Positions 9,087-19,778 are shown, counted from the first letter of the stretch. The stretch: DNA of 64,000 nucleotides from Microvirga puerhi (GCF_020089865.1 NZ_JAIRBM010000012.1:1-64000), one strand, 5' to 3'. Notes: a model not told the origin generated them from the sequence alone. Numbers and translations: made by a program.

Positions 9087-10870
9087 ATGCCGACAAGCGC
9101 GAGCCTGACGATCTCAACGACCGTGCCCTGCGTGACCGCGCTGTCGCGGCAGCCCGCGGCGATGCGCCCTTCGATCTTCTGATTGCGGGAGGAATCCTCC
9201 TCGACATGGTGACGGGCGAGCAGCGTCCTGCCGATATCGGTATCGTCGGACCGCTCATTGCCAGCGTCCATGTGCAGGGCAGCGCCTCCCGCGCCACTGA
9301 GATCTTGGATGCGAGAGGCAGCTTCGTCACTCCTGGCCTCATCGATATCCATATGCATATCGAGAGCTCGATGGTGACGCCGCGAACTTATGCGGAAACA
9401 ATCCTTCCGCGCGGTGTAACGACGATTGTCTGGGACCCTCACGAGTTCGGCAATGTCAGCGGTCTCGATGGCGTACGGTGGGCGGTCGAAGCCGCGTGTC
9501 GCCTGCCTTTGCGCGTTATCACGCTGGCGCCTTCCTGCGTCCCTTCCGCACCGGGCCTCGAAATGGCCGGAGCCGATTTCGGTCCGGAAGAACTGAGGGA
9601 AATGCTCTCCTGGCCCGGAATCGGAGGTGTCGCCGAGGTCATGAACATGCGCGGCGTCATCGATCGCGATCCGCGTATGACGGGCATCGTCCAAGCAGGA
9701 CTTACCTCCGGCAAGCTGGTTTGCGGCCATGCCCGCGGACTTGCGGGTTCCGATCTTAACGCCTTCATGGCCGCCGGCGTAAGCTCCGATCACGAGCTGA
9801 TTTCAGCCGATGATCTGATGGCCAAACTCCGCGCGGGCCTCACGATCGAACTGCGCGGTTCGCATGACCATTTGCTGCCGGAATTCGTGGCTGCCCTGAA
9901 CCAGCTTGGTCATCTCCCACAGACCGTGACGCTGTGCACCGACGATGTCTTTCCCGACGACCTTTTTGACAAAGGCGGCTTGGACGATGTGGTTCGGCGG
10001 CTCGTTCGGTACGGCCTGCGTCCTGAATGGGCGCTGCAGGCCGCGACCTTGAATGCTGCGCGACGGCTTGGCCGGGACGATCTTGGGCTCGTGGCGGCCG
10101 GGCGCAGGGCCGATATCGTCGTGTTCGAAGATTTGCAGGACTTCAAAGCACGTCATGTTCTGGTGAGTGGTCGTCCCGTTGCGGCCAATGGCGCGATGAC
10201 GGAAGAAATGCCAGCCTATCCGGGAGAGCGCCTCCTCGGCACGATGAAGCTCTCGCCGCTGCGCGAGCAGGATTTCTCGATCCCCGCGAAAGGCACAAAA
10301 GCCAGGATCGCGACGATCGATCGGCCACGCTTCACGCAATGGGACGAGAGGGTGGTCGAGGTTAGCGACGGCTATGTTGTTGCCCCGAACGACACGGCCT
10401 TCATTGCCGTGGTCCACCGCCATGGTCGGTCGCAGGCCCTCCCTCGCGTCGGATTGCTGACAGGTTGGGGGACGTGGACCGGAGCCTTCTGTACGACCGT
10501 GTCTCACGACAGTCACAACCTGACCGTCTTCGGAGGTAACGCGCGTGACATGTGCATCGCGGCGAATGCCGTAATCGCCGCCGGGGGCGGAATGGCTGTC
10601 GCATCGAATGGAAAGCTTGATGCCTTGCTCGCTTTGTCTCTGGCCGGTCTGGTATCGGATGCAGACATGAAGCGTGTCGCGGAAGGCTTCAAAGCCATTC
10701 GAACGGCGGTCGATCGCATTGCGCCCTGGCAACCACCCTATCTCGTCTTCAAGGCTTGCTTCGGTGCGACACTGGCATGCAATGCGGGCCCGCACCAGAC
10801 CGACCTCGGGATTGCCGATATTGCCAATGGCAGCATTCTCGAAACCCCTGTTCTCGAGATCTTGGCGTAA
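9083..10870 (+). CDS. ade: Adenine deaminase
   Basis: Converts adenine to hypoxanthine and ammonia (EC 3.5.4.2), a metal-dependent amidohydrolase. The 595-residue length matches the bacterial Ade family. The metal-binding signature is GLIDIHMHIESSM near residue 88, with further ligands in WDPHEFGN, GHARGL and the C-terminal region AIAAGGGMAV-like (seen as VIAAGGGMAVASNGK). The start overlaps the nucleoside hydrolase stop by ATGA. As last gene of the coupled operon it completes a route from imported adenosine to adenine to hypoxanthine. Xanthine oxidation genes are not in the window. Confidence 0.95.
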   Translation: MNADKREPDDLNDRALRDRAVAAARGDAPFDLLIAGGILLDMVTGEQRPADIGIVGPLIASVHVQGSASRATEILDARGSFVTPGLIDIHMHIESSMVTPRTYAETILPRGVTTIVWDPHEFGNVSGLDGVRWAVEAACRLPLRVITLAPSCVPSAPGLEMAGADFGPEELREMLSWPGIGGVAEVMNMRGVIDRDPRMTGIVQAGLTSGKLVCGHARGLAGSDLNAFMAAGVSSDHELISADDLMAKLRAGLTIELRGSHDHLLPEFVAALNQLGHLPQTVTLCTDDVFPDDLFDKGGLDDVVRRLVRYGLRPEWALQAATLNAARRLGRDDLGLVAAGRRADIVVFEDLQDFKARHVLVSGRPVAANGAMTEEMPAYPGERLLGTMKLSPLREQDFSIPAKGTKARIATIDRPRFTQWDERVVEVSDGYVVAPNDTAFIAVVHRHGRSQALPRVGLLTGWGTWTGAFCTTVSHDSHNLTVFGGNARDMCIAANAVIAAGGGMAVASNGKLDALLALSLAGLVSDADMKRVAEGFKAIRTAVDRIAPWQPPYLVFKACFGATLACNAGPHQTDLGIADIANGSILETPVLEILA

Positions 10871-10874
10871 TGGC

Positions 10875-12044
10875 CTAGACGGCCAACTCCTGCTCGACGA
10901 GCGTGACCCAGAAGGACACGCCCGTCGGAATGGCGTCATCGTTGAAGTCATAAGCTGTATTGTGATGTAGAGCGCCGTCGACGGCAGGCCCGTTCCCGAG
11001 CCACACATAGGCGCCCGGCGCGGCATTGGCGAAGAATGCGAAGTCGTCGCCCGCAGTTGACGGCGGAAAGTCGGTGACGACCTTTTCTCGGCATACCGCC
11101 TGCGCTGCCTTGCGGGCCCGCGCCGCGATCTCTGCATTGTTCACGACGGGCGGGATGCGGCGGCGAAACTCGTAAGAAACCTCGATCCCGAACATGGCGG
11201 CGACGCCTTTCGCGAGGCGTCCGATCTCCGTCTCAAGCTGGTCACGCACATGGGCCGAATAAGCGCGCGCCGTCCCGCCGATCTGGACATGATCGGGAAT
11301 GACGTTCAGAGCATTCGGATCACCGGCCTGGATGGAGCAGGCGCTGACGACCGCCGGCTGCAAGGGATCGATGACGCGGCCGACGATGGTCTGAAGCGAT
11401 GAGAGGAAATGACCGCTGGCGGTGATCGGGTCCTTGCCGAGATGCGGCTTGGCCCCGTGTGTCCCGACGCCCTTGAAGGTCACGAGCCAGCTGTCGGACG
11501 ACGCGAGTTGCGGCCCGGCGACGACGGCCATCTCGTCCGTGGCGAGGCCAGGCATGTTGTGAAGACCGTAGACGGCGTCGCAGGGAAATAGATCGAACAG
11601 GCCGTCTTCGACCATCTTTCTGGCACCTCCGCGCCCCTCCTCCGCCGGTTGGAAGATGAAGTGAGCGGTTCCGGAAAAGTTTCGTGTGCGCGCCAGATGA
11701 CGCGCCGCGCCGAGCAGGAGCGTCGTGTGGCCATCGTGCCCGCAGGCGTGCATTTTCCCAGGAAAGCGTGACTTGTATGGACGTTCCGCTACCTCCGGCA
11801 TGGCAAGAGCGTCCATGTCTGCACGAAGTCCAATGGTGCGAGGATCATTGCCCACACGGAGCGTGCCGACGATGCCGGTCCGGCCCAAACCTCGATGAAC
11901 CTCCAGTCCTACCTCGGACAGGAGCGACGCGACGATATCGCTTGTGCGAACCTCTTCGAAGCCGAGTTCGGGATGTGCATGAAGGTCATGGCGGAGATTC
12001 TGAAGAAACTTGAGCTCGTCGAGGTCCAAGCCGGCCAAAGGCAT
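10875..12044 (-). CDS. M20-family amidohydrolase (hippurate hydrolase/IAA-amino acid hydrolase type)
   Basis: Metal-dependent amide hydrolase of the M20D subfamily, 389 residues, which removes acyl groups from N-acyl amino acids. Metal ligands are visible in MHACGHDGHTT, the glutamate pair in FQPAEEG, and the late histidine in ALHHNTAYDFND. The ATG has AAGGA nine bases upstream. It converges with ade, the stops being only a few bases apart, and is divergent from the phosphoribosyltransferase gene. A role in hydrolysing N-acyl or N-carbamoyl compounds is family knowledge. Whether it belongs with the purine genes is uncertain. Confidence 0.9.
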   Translation of the reverse strand: MPLAGLDLDELKFLQNLRHDLHAHPELGFEEVRTSDIVASLLSEVGLEVHRGLGRTGIVGTLRVGNDPRTIGLRADMDALAMPEVAERPYKSRFPGKMHACGHDGHTTLLLGAARHLARTRNFSGTAHFIFQPAEEGRGGARKMVEDGLFDLFPCDAVYGLHNMPGLATDEMAVVAGPQLASSDSWLVTFKGVGTHGAKPHLGKDPITASGHFLSSLQTIVGRVIDPLQPAVVSACSIQAGDPNALNVIPDHVQIGGTARAYSAHVRDQLETEIGRLAKGVAAMFGIEVSYEFRRRIPPVVNNAEIAARARKAAQAVCREKVVTDFPPSTAGDDFAFFANAAPGAYVWLGNGPAVDGALHHNTAYDFNDDAIPTGVSFWVTLVEQELAV

Positions 12045-12185
12045 CGCATAACATCCTTTCGAAGCCTGTCATTTAGTATAGCCAGACCTTCAGCGGCAAG
12101 CGGAGATGAGCGAATCTGCGCTGGTGGCGAAATTACCGAACCTGTATAGCCTCACCAAAAGCGAACACCTCTGCATGGAGCCCTC

Positions 12186-12875
12186 ATGCGCCCTTACGAA
12201 TTCTGGCAGGAAATCCACCCTCCATCGACCTTCGAGCGCAAGCCTTTGGAGGGACACCGTGCATTCTTTCCGGCGGATTTCGAGGATGGACGCCAGCTGC
12301 GCCTGCCGATCCGTGAGTTGTCCGATGGGAAGCACGCGCTCGCCTCACTCATCATCAACCAGGCAAGCTTCGACGTTGAGGAGGCACTGTGCAACACGCT
12401 TGCTGAGAAAGCTGCGAACTTTGCTCCGGACGTTGTGGTCGGACTACCTACCCTCGGTCTTACGTTGGCACGTGGCACGGCGAAATGCCTGGGGCATTCT
12501 CGCTATGTGCCTCTCGGGACATCACGCAAATTTTGGTATCAGGAAGAGTTGTCCGTTCCACTCAGTTCGATCACCAGTCCAGGACAGAACAAGAGCCTTT
12601 ATATCGACCCAAGGATGCTGCCTTTGATCGAAAACAGGCGCGTCCTTCTGGTCGATGATGTGATCAGCACCGGCACGTCGATCGTGGCAGCGCTCCAACT
12701 GCTGGCACAATGCGGCATTATGCCTGTGGCGATCGGTACCGCCATGCTTCAGACGGACCGGTGGCGGATGAAGCTTTCGGAGATCGACCCGATCTGGCCG
12801 GATCGCACCGTCAGCGTTCTGAAAACGCCGCTCCTCGAGCGCACCGATCAAGGTGGGTGGAAGCCAGTCTCGTAG
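12186..12875 (+). CDS. Type I phosphoribosyltransferase
   Basis: Transfers phosphoribose from PRPP to a base, probably a purine in this context. It is 229 residues. The PRPP loop is VLLVDDVISTGTSI near residues 152-165, with the two acidic residues followed by Thr-Gly-Thr; an upstream PDVVVGLPTLGLTLA segment forms the PP-loop region. GGAG lies six bases before the ATG. It is encoded just beyond the adenine deaminase operon and its M20 neighbour, in the right place to recapture liberated bases as nucleotides. Similarity to apt/xpt is limited, so the base specificity is not assigned. Confidence 0.85.
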   Translation: MRPYEFWQEIHPPSTFERKPLEGHRAFFPADFEDGRQLRLPIRELSDGKHALASLIINQASFDVEEALCNTLAEKAANFAPDVVVGLPTLGLTLARGTAKCLGHSRYVPLGTSRKFWYQEELSVPLSSITSPGQNKSLYIDPRMLPLIENRRVLLVDDVISTGTSIVAALQLLAQCGIMPVAIGTAMLQTDRWRMKLSEIDPIWPDRTVSVLKTPLLERTDQGGWKPVS

Positions 12876-13135
12876 CGATCGGTGTTGCGCGCACAAAGTA
12901 TCGCCTGCGTCCATCCTCCGGACTGCATTCCTAAGAAATCCAGTTCTCGCAAGCATCCGTCGAGATATCGAAACTTTCAGATCACATTCATCAAGAAACC
13001 GTTAGAATAAGACACTTTTCTGAAGCCGAGCTTCAATGAAGAGGAACTGAATTCGGCCGAGTTGCATATCTAGATGCCTTTTAAGCCTGCCGGCGGAGAG
13101 ACAGCCTCCGCTCTTGGCGGATGTGGAGACTGGCG

Positions 13136-13732
13136 ATGATGAAAGCGGCTCTTCTCACAGGTACTGCGTTTCTCGCTTTTGCCTTTAGTACGGTTCAGGA
13201 AGCCCAAGCCCAGCGATTCCATGGCGGCGGTTTTTATCACGGTGGAGGTGGTTTCTATCGTGGTGGCGGCGGCTTCTATCGCGGCGGCTGGGGTGGCTGG
13301 AGAGGTGGTTGGGGTGGCTGGAGAGGAGGATATTATGGCGGTTGGGGCAATGGCTGGAACAATGGCGGCGCAGTCGCGGCCGGCTTGATCGGCGGTGCGA
13401 TTCTCGGGGGCCTCGCAACGGCCGCAGCGACTCCCGCTTATTCGTACCCCTATTATGGATATCCCTACGGCGGCTATCCGTATTATGGCGTCGGCTATTC
13501 CTATCCGTCCTATGGATACTATCCTTACGCCTACAACTACCCAGTCTACGCTTATCCCAGGGTGAGATATTACCGGCGCGCCTATTATCGACCCTATCCT
13601 GTCTACGGCGTTCGCACTGTCTATCGAGCCCGCCCGTATTATCGGGTCGCGCGTCCCTACGCCGTCCGGACGGTTGGATCGATTCATACAGGGCGGGGGC
13701 ACGTCGTCTATCGCGGAGCGCGTGTCCGTTAG
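13136..13732 (+). CDS. Gly/Tyr-rich secreted protein of unknown function
   Basis: Exported protein of about 198 residues. Residues 1-24 or so form a signal peptide ending QAQA before mature QRFHGGG. Next come imperfect repeats of GGGGFYRGG and GWRGGW, a short hydrophobic Ala/Gly segment (AAGLIGGAILGGLATAAA), and a Tyr/Pro-rich tail with repeated YPYYG and RPYYR. GGAGA is well spaced from ATG 13136 (or 13139); an ATG at 13121 would precede that site. Such proteins are common surface or periplasmic proteins in Hyphomicrobiales and have no established role. It is not part of an operon. Confidence 0.8.
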   Translation: MMKAALLTGTAFLAFAFSTVQEAQAQRFHGGGFYHGGGGFYRGGGGFYRGGWGGWRGGWGGWRGGYYGGWGNGWNNGGAVAAGLIGGAILGGLATAAATPAYSYPYYGYPYGGYPYYGVGYSYPSYGYYPYAYNYPVYAYPRVRYYRRAYYRPYPVYGVRTVYRARPYYRVARPYAVRTVGSIHTGRGHVVYRGARVR

Positions 13733-13760
13733 GCTTCTCTTCTAGAGCGTTCTGACATGC

Positions 13761-15110
13761 TTAGGATGACAGAGCGCTCTCGACGCTTTTGGCGATACTG
13801 AGCAGACGTCTGTCGTCCCCGTGGCGGGCGACGAGCATCAGACCTACGGGTCTTGTCACCTCAGGCAGGGGCAATGAGATGGCCGTCAAGTCGAATTGGT
13901 TGACGGGGGTCGTGTTGCGCAGGATGAGTGTGTCCGTCTTGTTGTAGAGCTTTTCGTCGGCAACGAGAGGAGCGGTCAAAGGCGCGGGAATGGCCGTGGT
14001 CGGCAAAGCAAGTATGTCGAAGGCCGATAACTGCTTGTCCATCTGTGCGATTAACTGCGTACGCTTGCGCATCATGCGAATATAGGCATGCGCAGGAACG
14101 TTCCGTCTCAGAGCAATCCATTTCTGCACCCGCGGGTCGATCATCTCGGCCCTGGTCTCGATCCAATCCGCATGGATCTCGGACGCCTCGACCGATGCGA
14201 TCGAGGCGGTCGCAGTCGCTTCTGCCATCTGCTCCAGCAAATCCTCCAGATCGCAATCGATGATCCGGGCACCAAGACGGGACAACCGCTGGAGGCTTTC
14301 CTCAAACGCATCGCTCACCAGAGCTTCAGTCTGGGCGAAGAGACGCCCTCGGGGCACGCCAATCCGAAGCGCGTCAAGCGGAATGGGGGAGAGCGGCGCG
14401 ATCGGCTCGCCGGCCATGACCGAATCGGCCCAGGCACAGTCGGTTACGTTCCGCCCCAGGGGACCGACCGAGTCGAGACTGTATGAGAGCGGAAAAGCGC
14501 CTTGCAGCGGAATCCGCCGGGCTGTCGGCTTGAAACCGACGACACCGTTGAAGGCCGCCGGAATGCGGACCGAGCCACCGGTATCGCTGCCGATGGAAAT
14601 GTCGCTCGTGCCTTCTGCCACGGCAACGCCCGCTCCGGAGGAAGAGCCGCCCGGAATCCGTTCGGAATCAATCGCATTGCCGGGCGTTCCGAAATGAGGG
14701 TTGAGACCGATCCCGGAGAAAGCGAACTCGACCATGTTGGTCTTGCCGAGAATGACGGCGCCCGCCTGCCGCAGGCGCTGAACCGCCATGGCATCTTTTT
14801 GTGCGGGCGGATGGTCGCGAAGGGCGATCGATCCTGCCGTCGTCGTTTCTCCCGCGACGTCGAAGAGGTCCTTGATAGAGACGATGAGGCCGTCGAGAGG
14901 CCCGAGGCTGATACCGCATCGCCGGCGCGCATCCGCTGCATCCGCTGCCGCCCGCGCACTCTCGGGATAAAGCGTCAGATAAACCCGTTCCTCGCTCGCG
15001 CGCGCCTTCAGCCTTTGAAGGATGTCCTCAAGCCGGTTCCGGACGTTCGTCATACCATGAGGCCTTTGCTGGGCGATCATCTCGCCAGAGGAGATAGCCC
15101 GATTACGCAC
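13761..15110 (-). CDS. Amidase signature (AS) family amidase
   Basis: Serine amidohydrolase of 449 residues that releases ammonia or an amine from an amide. The Ser-cisSer-Lys triad is visible: Lys80 in VSIKDLFD, the GGSSSGAG serines at 156-158, and the nucleophile in DTGGSVRIPA at residue 180. The start is a GTG with a strong AGGAGGG nine bases upstream (15124-15130 region), so it is preferred over internal ATGs that lack ribosome sites. It follows the PLP-enzyme gene on the same strand after 67 bases. Substrate unknown; context suggests an amide formed in, or feeding, the amino-compound catabolic island. Confidence 0.9.
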   Translation of the reverse strand: MRNRAISSGEMIAQQRPHGMTNVRNRLEDILQRLKARASEERVYLTLYPESARAAADAADARRRCGISLGPLDGLIVSIKDLFDVAGETTTAGSIALRDHPPAQKDAMAVQRLRQAGAVILGKTNMVEFAFSGIGLNPHFGTPGNAIDSERIPGGSSSGAGVAVAEGTSDISIGSDTGGSVRIPAAFNGVVGFKPTARRIPLQGAFPLSYSLDSVGPLGRNVTDCAWADSVMAGEPIAPLSPIPLDALRIGVPRGRLFAQTEALVSDAFEESLQRLSRLGARIIDCDLEDLLEQMAEATATASIASVEASEIHADWIETRAEMIDPRVQKWIALRRNVPAHAYIRMMRKRTQLIAQMDKQLSAFDILALPTTAIPAPLTAPLVADEKLYNKTDTLILRNTTPVNQFDLTAISLPLPEVTRPVGLMLVARHGDDRRLLSIAKSVESALSS

Positions 15111-15177
15111 CGGGCTTTCCCTCCTGTATGCGACAGCTCGAACGTACTGTCACGCATTGGCCCTGACCGATCGCGGC

Positions 15178-16377
15178 TTAGTTCGGCCACCGCATCTGCG
15201 CTTCCGCACGACGGTTGCGACGGCGCTCGAGCGAGGTCGCGATTACCTCGTTGGACTGACGGGCCTTCTCCAGCTCTTCGACAAGCCGGCGGGCTACGAT
15301 GGTCTCCTGACCTGGATGCAGATTGCACGGGTCCATGTAGAAGAAGCCATGCTCGACCTCGTGATCACGCACGATGATCGGAGACGGGCCAGACGCGAGG
15401 GCATCCGCAAGATCCCAGGCAGTGATATGGGCCTCCTGCGGCGAGACGAAAACCTTCAGGCGGTCGAGGGGATTGTTTGTCGGATCGGGCTCGATCAAGG
15501 CCGTTACGCCGGGGCGCCCGTTCAGAGTCTCGTGCCAAAGCTTCAGGTATCCCGTCTCTCGCTCGCGAATGCCGGCATGGTCGCGCTTCTCCCAGGCCTC
15601 GAGTGCCGCGATGGTGCCGATCATGCCCTCCTTGCCGATCTTCATGCCGCGTCCGATGCCTGAATTCTGCAGATACGTGGCCCGCACGAGTTCCGTCTTT
15701 CCCGCAACGATGCCGCCGGTCGGGCCACCCAGGAACTTGTGCGACGAATAGAGGGCAATGTCCGCGCCCGTCGCGAGGAAACCCTTGAGGTCGTATTCCG
15801 ACGCCGCATCGACGATCACCGGAACACCACGAGCGTGGCAGACGGCGACAAACTCATCGAGCGGGATAAGCCCGTACTGCACCGTGTGGTGCGACACGAC
15901 ATAAACGGCGGCCGCCGTCTTTTCCGTGATGGCCCCATCAAGCTGATAGGCGCGTGCCGATGTCGCTTGCCCGACCGGAACAACCTTCGCGCCGGAAAGA
16001 CGAATCCCCTGTTCGACCGGCGCGCCATAGCTCACCATATGGCCGGACAGAATGAGCACCTCGTCCTTGAGCCCAGTCGTGTCAGGCAGACGCTCGATCG
16101 CGGCAAGATTGGACCCCGTCATCGCTCCCGCAACGGCCAAGGTGATGCCGGCAGAGCAGGATGCGGTGACGAAGCCCGCCTCCGTCCCACAGAGACGTGC
16201 GATGACTTGGCTCGCCTTCTTTTGCACATCGTCGATCTCCACGAATTGCGGAAGAACTGCCGCTACGGCAGAAACCGCTTCCGGCACCACGATCGACGCA
16301 CCGAGCGACGTCATGGTTCCAGAAACATTGATGATGGGGCGCAGACCGAAGTCGTGGCGGATATCCTGCTGATCCAT
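15178..16377 (-). CDS. SelA/DgaE-like PLP-dependent lyase
   Basis: Fold-type I PLP enzyme of 399 residues, of the SelA-related group that includes D-glucosaminate-6-phosphate ammonia lyase (DgaE). The Schiff-base lysine lies in [12 protein letters not shown], the ring-stacking/Asp region in [11 protein letters not shown], and the N-terminal [14 protein letters not shown] is typical of the group. Chemistry is expected to be alpha,beta-elimination of ammonia or water. The ATG at 16377 has AAGGA six bases upstream; a GTG 30 bases earlier lacks one. The DgaF aldolase and PTS genes that accompany the enterobacterial enzyme are absent, so the substrate is probably different. It is transcribed away from the IclR gene. 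Confidence 0.85.
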   Translation of the reverse strand: MDQQDIRHDFGLRPIINVSGTMTSLGASIVVPEAVSAVAAVLPQFVEIDDVQKKASQVIARLCGTEAGFVTASCSAGITLAVAGAMTGSNLAAIERLPDTTGLKDEVLILSGHMVSYGAPVEQGIRLSGAKVVPVGQATSARAYQLDGAITEKTAAAVYVVSHHTVQYGLIPLDEFVAVCHARGVPVIVDAASEYDLKGFLATGADIALYSSHKFLGGPTGGIVAGKTELVRATYLQNSGIGRGMKIGKEGMIGTIAALEAWEKRDHAGIRERETGYLKLWHETLNGRPGVTALIEPDPTNNPLDRLKVFVSPQEAHITAWDLADALASGPSPIIVRDHEVEHGFFYMDPCNLHPGQETIVARRLVEELEKARQSNEVIATSLERRRNRRAEAQMRWPN

Positions 16378-16409
16378 GGGAGGTCCTTTAAGAAAGAGGG
16401 AGATCACTA

Positions 16410-16425
16410 TTCCATTATTCAGGAA
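16410..16425. promoter_or_regulatory. Candidate IclR-family operator in the divergent intergenic region
   Basis: TTCC-ATTATTCA-GGAA is a short inverted repeat in the 97-base gap between the PLP-enzyme and IclR genes. It belongs to a TATTCCATTATT stretch that resembles the TATTCCATATTT of the palindrome upstream of the binding-protein gene 8 kb away, so both may be bound by the same regulator. Confidence 0.35.
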
Positions 16426-16480
16426 GCTATTTTATCGTACTGTCATCGTCGGCGCGTGAATCAGGCCAGGAGACATGAGA

Positions 16481-17287
16481 GTGGACGCTAAGACACCGAC
16501 CGGTCTCGGACCTTCGCTTGCTCCGAAGCAGACCAGGGGAGCGCGCGTCAGCGGCATCGATCGAGCGATTCAGATCCTCGACTATCTTCGCGACAACGAA
16601 TCTCCTGCCAGCGCCTATGCGGTTGCCAAGGCGATCGGCGCCCCGCTGTCCACCATCTACACCATCATCGACGACCTGGCGGAAAAGCAACTGCTGCAAC
16701 GTAGGAGCGACGGAAGCATCTGGCTGGGTCCCCGCCTCTACCACTACGGCCTCGCCTATGCCCGCTCCCTGGACTTCCTGGATGTCGCGACTCACGAGAT
16801 GCAGGAACTCTGCCGGGACGTCGAAGAAACGATCCAGATCTGCGGCCGTGACGACGATCATATGGTGGTGATGGCCATGGCGGACGGACCAGGACATTTT
16901 CGCGTCATCTCCCGCGTCGGGACACGTGTCCCGTTGAACTGGACAGCATCCGGGCGGCTCTTGGCCGGCCATCTGCCGGATGCCGAGCGTCTCGTTCTGT
17001 TTCAACGGGCCGCGCGCGTGTCGCCGACGGGACATGCGGAGATCAACCCCAAAGCGCTTTCGGATGCCTCCGCGGCATCCCTGAAAGAGCGACTTTCGAT
17101 CCAGATCAGCGAATCCGACTTTTCCGTCGCCTGCGTTGCTTCGCCGATCTGTGATGCGTCGGGCGCCTGCGTCGCGACCATGTCCATCGTACTGCCGGAG
17201 CACAAGGTCGTGCAGGCCCGTGACCGCTATGCGGATGCTGTCCGCTCGGCTGCGGCGCGCGTCGAGACAGTGCTGGGCTGGCGCTGA
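16481..17287 (+). CDS. IclR-family transcriptional regulator
   Basis: Regulator of 268 residues with an N-terminal winged helix (RAIQILDYLRDNESPASAYAVAKAIG, then LSTIYTIIDDLAEKQLL) and a C-terminal ligand-binding domain with the IclR hallmark GTRVPLNWTASGR-LLAGHL. AGGAG at 16468-16472 is only two bases from the ATG at 16475 but eight bases from the GTG at 16481, so the GTG is the better start. It is divergent from the PLP-enzyme/amidase pair and converges with the RidA end of the minus-strand transporter operon. It is likely the local regulator of the whole 13.7-24.4 kb island. Confidence 0.9.
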   Translation: MDAKTPTGLGPSLAPKQTRGARVSGIDRAIQILDYLRDNESPASAYAVAKAIGAPLSTIYTIIDDLAEKQLLQRRSDGSIWLGPRLYHYGLAYARSLDFLDVATHEMQELCRDVEETIQICGRDDDHMVVMAMADGPGHFRVISRVGTRVPLNWTASGRLLAGHLPDAERLVLFQRAARVSPTGHAEINPKALSDASAASLKERLSIQISESDFSVACVASPICDASGACVATMSIVLPEHKVVQARDRYADAVRSAAARVETVLGWR

Positions 17288-17296
17288 CATCGGATC

Positions 17297-17781
17297 TCAA
17301 TCTCTGATCGCAACGACCGCTTCGATCTCGACGGTGATATTGTTGGGCAGCGATCCGAAGCCGACGGCGGAGCGCGCATGCCGGCCCTCTTCCCCGAAGA
17401 CGGCGACCATGAGATCGGAGCAGCCGTTGATGACTTTCGGATGTTCCGCGAAATCGGCTGCGGCATTGACCATTCCGAGAAGCTTCACCACTCGCTTCAC
17501 GCGCCGCAGGTCTCCCAGCGCCTGATGCATCACGGCGATCAGATTGATGCCAGTGAGGCGCGCGTGCTGGTAGGCGGTTTCGATGCTCACATCAGCGCCG
17601 ACCTTGCCGCTGTGAAGAAACCCGTCCACCTCCTGCGGTCCCTGCCCCGAGAGAAACAGCAGGTCGCCTTCCCGTACATGAGTGACGAAATTGGCAATGG
17701 GAGACGGCGCCTCCGGCAGCGTGATGCCGAGGCGTTTCAGGCGCGCATAAGGGGTGTCGTGGCCGATTTCTTGAACGTGGC

Positions 17782-17785
<4 letters not shown>
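17297..17785 (-). CDS. RidA/YjgF-family enamine/imine deaminase
   Basis: A 162-residue member of the Rid superfamily, longer than typical 130-residue RidA and closer to the YjgH/Rid6-like branch with an N-terminal extension. The family pattern appears as LLFLSGQGPQ, ARLTGINLIAVMHQAL and the C-terminal VEIEAVVAIRD. Rid proteins hydrolyse reactive enamine or imine intermediates released by PLP enzymes. Its start overlaps the stop of the upstream ATPase gene by four bases, so it is the last gene of the transporter operon. Its presence fits an ammonia-eliminating PLP enzyme encoded nearby. The active-site Arg of canonical RidA is not clearly visible, so activity is not certain. Confidence 0.82.
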
Positions 17786-18764
<979 letters not shown>

Positions 18765-18768
<4 letters not shown>

Positions 18769-19778
18769 AGGTCGTCATGCCTCCAGCAGCGGCTGAGATG
18801 ATGAGGCTCGGCGACGAGCAAAGGGGGATCCTCTTCGCAGCGGGCAATTCGCAAGGGGCAGCGCGGAGCGAAACTGCAGCCTTTCGGAAGGGCCATGACG
18901 CTGGGAACGTTTCCCGGGATCGGGTTGAGGCGAAGCCGCTCGCCGGACGGCCCCCTGTCGCGGGAGGCGTCCGGAATGCAGGCGAGCAAGCCACGGGAAT
19001 AAGGATGTTTCTGATGCTCGAACAGGCGCTCGGACGAGGTCTGCTCGACGACGCGGCCGGCATACATCACCACCACGTCATGGGCGATGTCGGCGACGAC
19101 TCCGAGATTGTGAGTGATGAACAGGATGCTCATGCCGATCTCAGCCTGCAACCGCCGCAGCAGGTCGAGGATCTGAGCCTGGATCGTCACGTCCAGAGCC
19201 GTGGTTGGCTCGTCCGCGATCAGCAGCTTCGGGTTGCAGGACAAAGCCAGCGCGATCATCGCTCGCTGCCGCATGCCGCCCGACATCTGATGGGGATATT
19301 CGTCCAAACGTCTCTCGGCTGCAGGAATCTCGACGAGCTCCAGCATCTGGCGGGCTCGCTTGCGTGCCTCCAATTTCGACAAGGGCTCATGGAGCCTGAT
19401 CATTTCGATGATCTGGTCCCCGACCGTGTAGAGCGGGTTGAGGCTCGTCATCGGCTCCTGGAAGATCATGGCGATCTCCCGGCCCCGGATCCGGCGCATA
19501 TCCTTCTGCGACAGTGTCGCGATGTCGAGAATGCGCCCATCGCTCGTACGATAGAGAATTTCACCCTCGACGATGCGGCCTGGCGGGGCCAGGAGCCGCA
19601 TGATCGAGAGGCTGGTGACCGACTTGCCCGACCCCGACTCGCCAACGACAGCGACTGTCTCTCCGCGTCTCACGTCGAAGCTGACATCGTCGACCGACTT
19701 CGCCACGCGACTTCCAAGTTCGAAGTGCGTACGCAGACGGTCAACGCGCAGGACGATATCGGCCGGCAGCTCGCTCAT
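18765..19778 (-). CDS. Dipeptide/oligopeptide-type ABC transporter ATPase (DppD/OppD-like)
   Basis: First ATPase of the heterodimeric importer, 337 residues. Walker [12 protein letters not shown]-loop [12 protein letters not shown], signature [15 protein letters not shown], Walker [13 protein letters not shown] and FITHNL are all present, with the C-terminal Cys motif [14 protein letters not shown]. The ATG at 19778 overlaps the amidohydrolase stop as ATGA. A start ten codons upstream lies inside that gene and was rejected. Together with the partner ATPase, two permeases and the binding protein it completes a five-gene transporter into which the amidohydrolase gene is inserted. Confidence 0.93.

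Noticed and set aside
13230-13330. Short direct repeats (GGTGGCGGCGGCTTC-like) that could suggest a CRISPR or microsatellite
   Set aside because: They are imperfect, spacer-free and encode GGGFYRGG repeats of a secreted protein.
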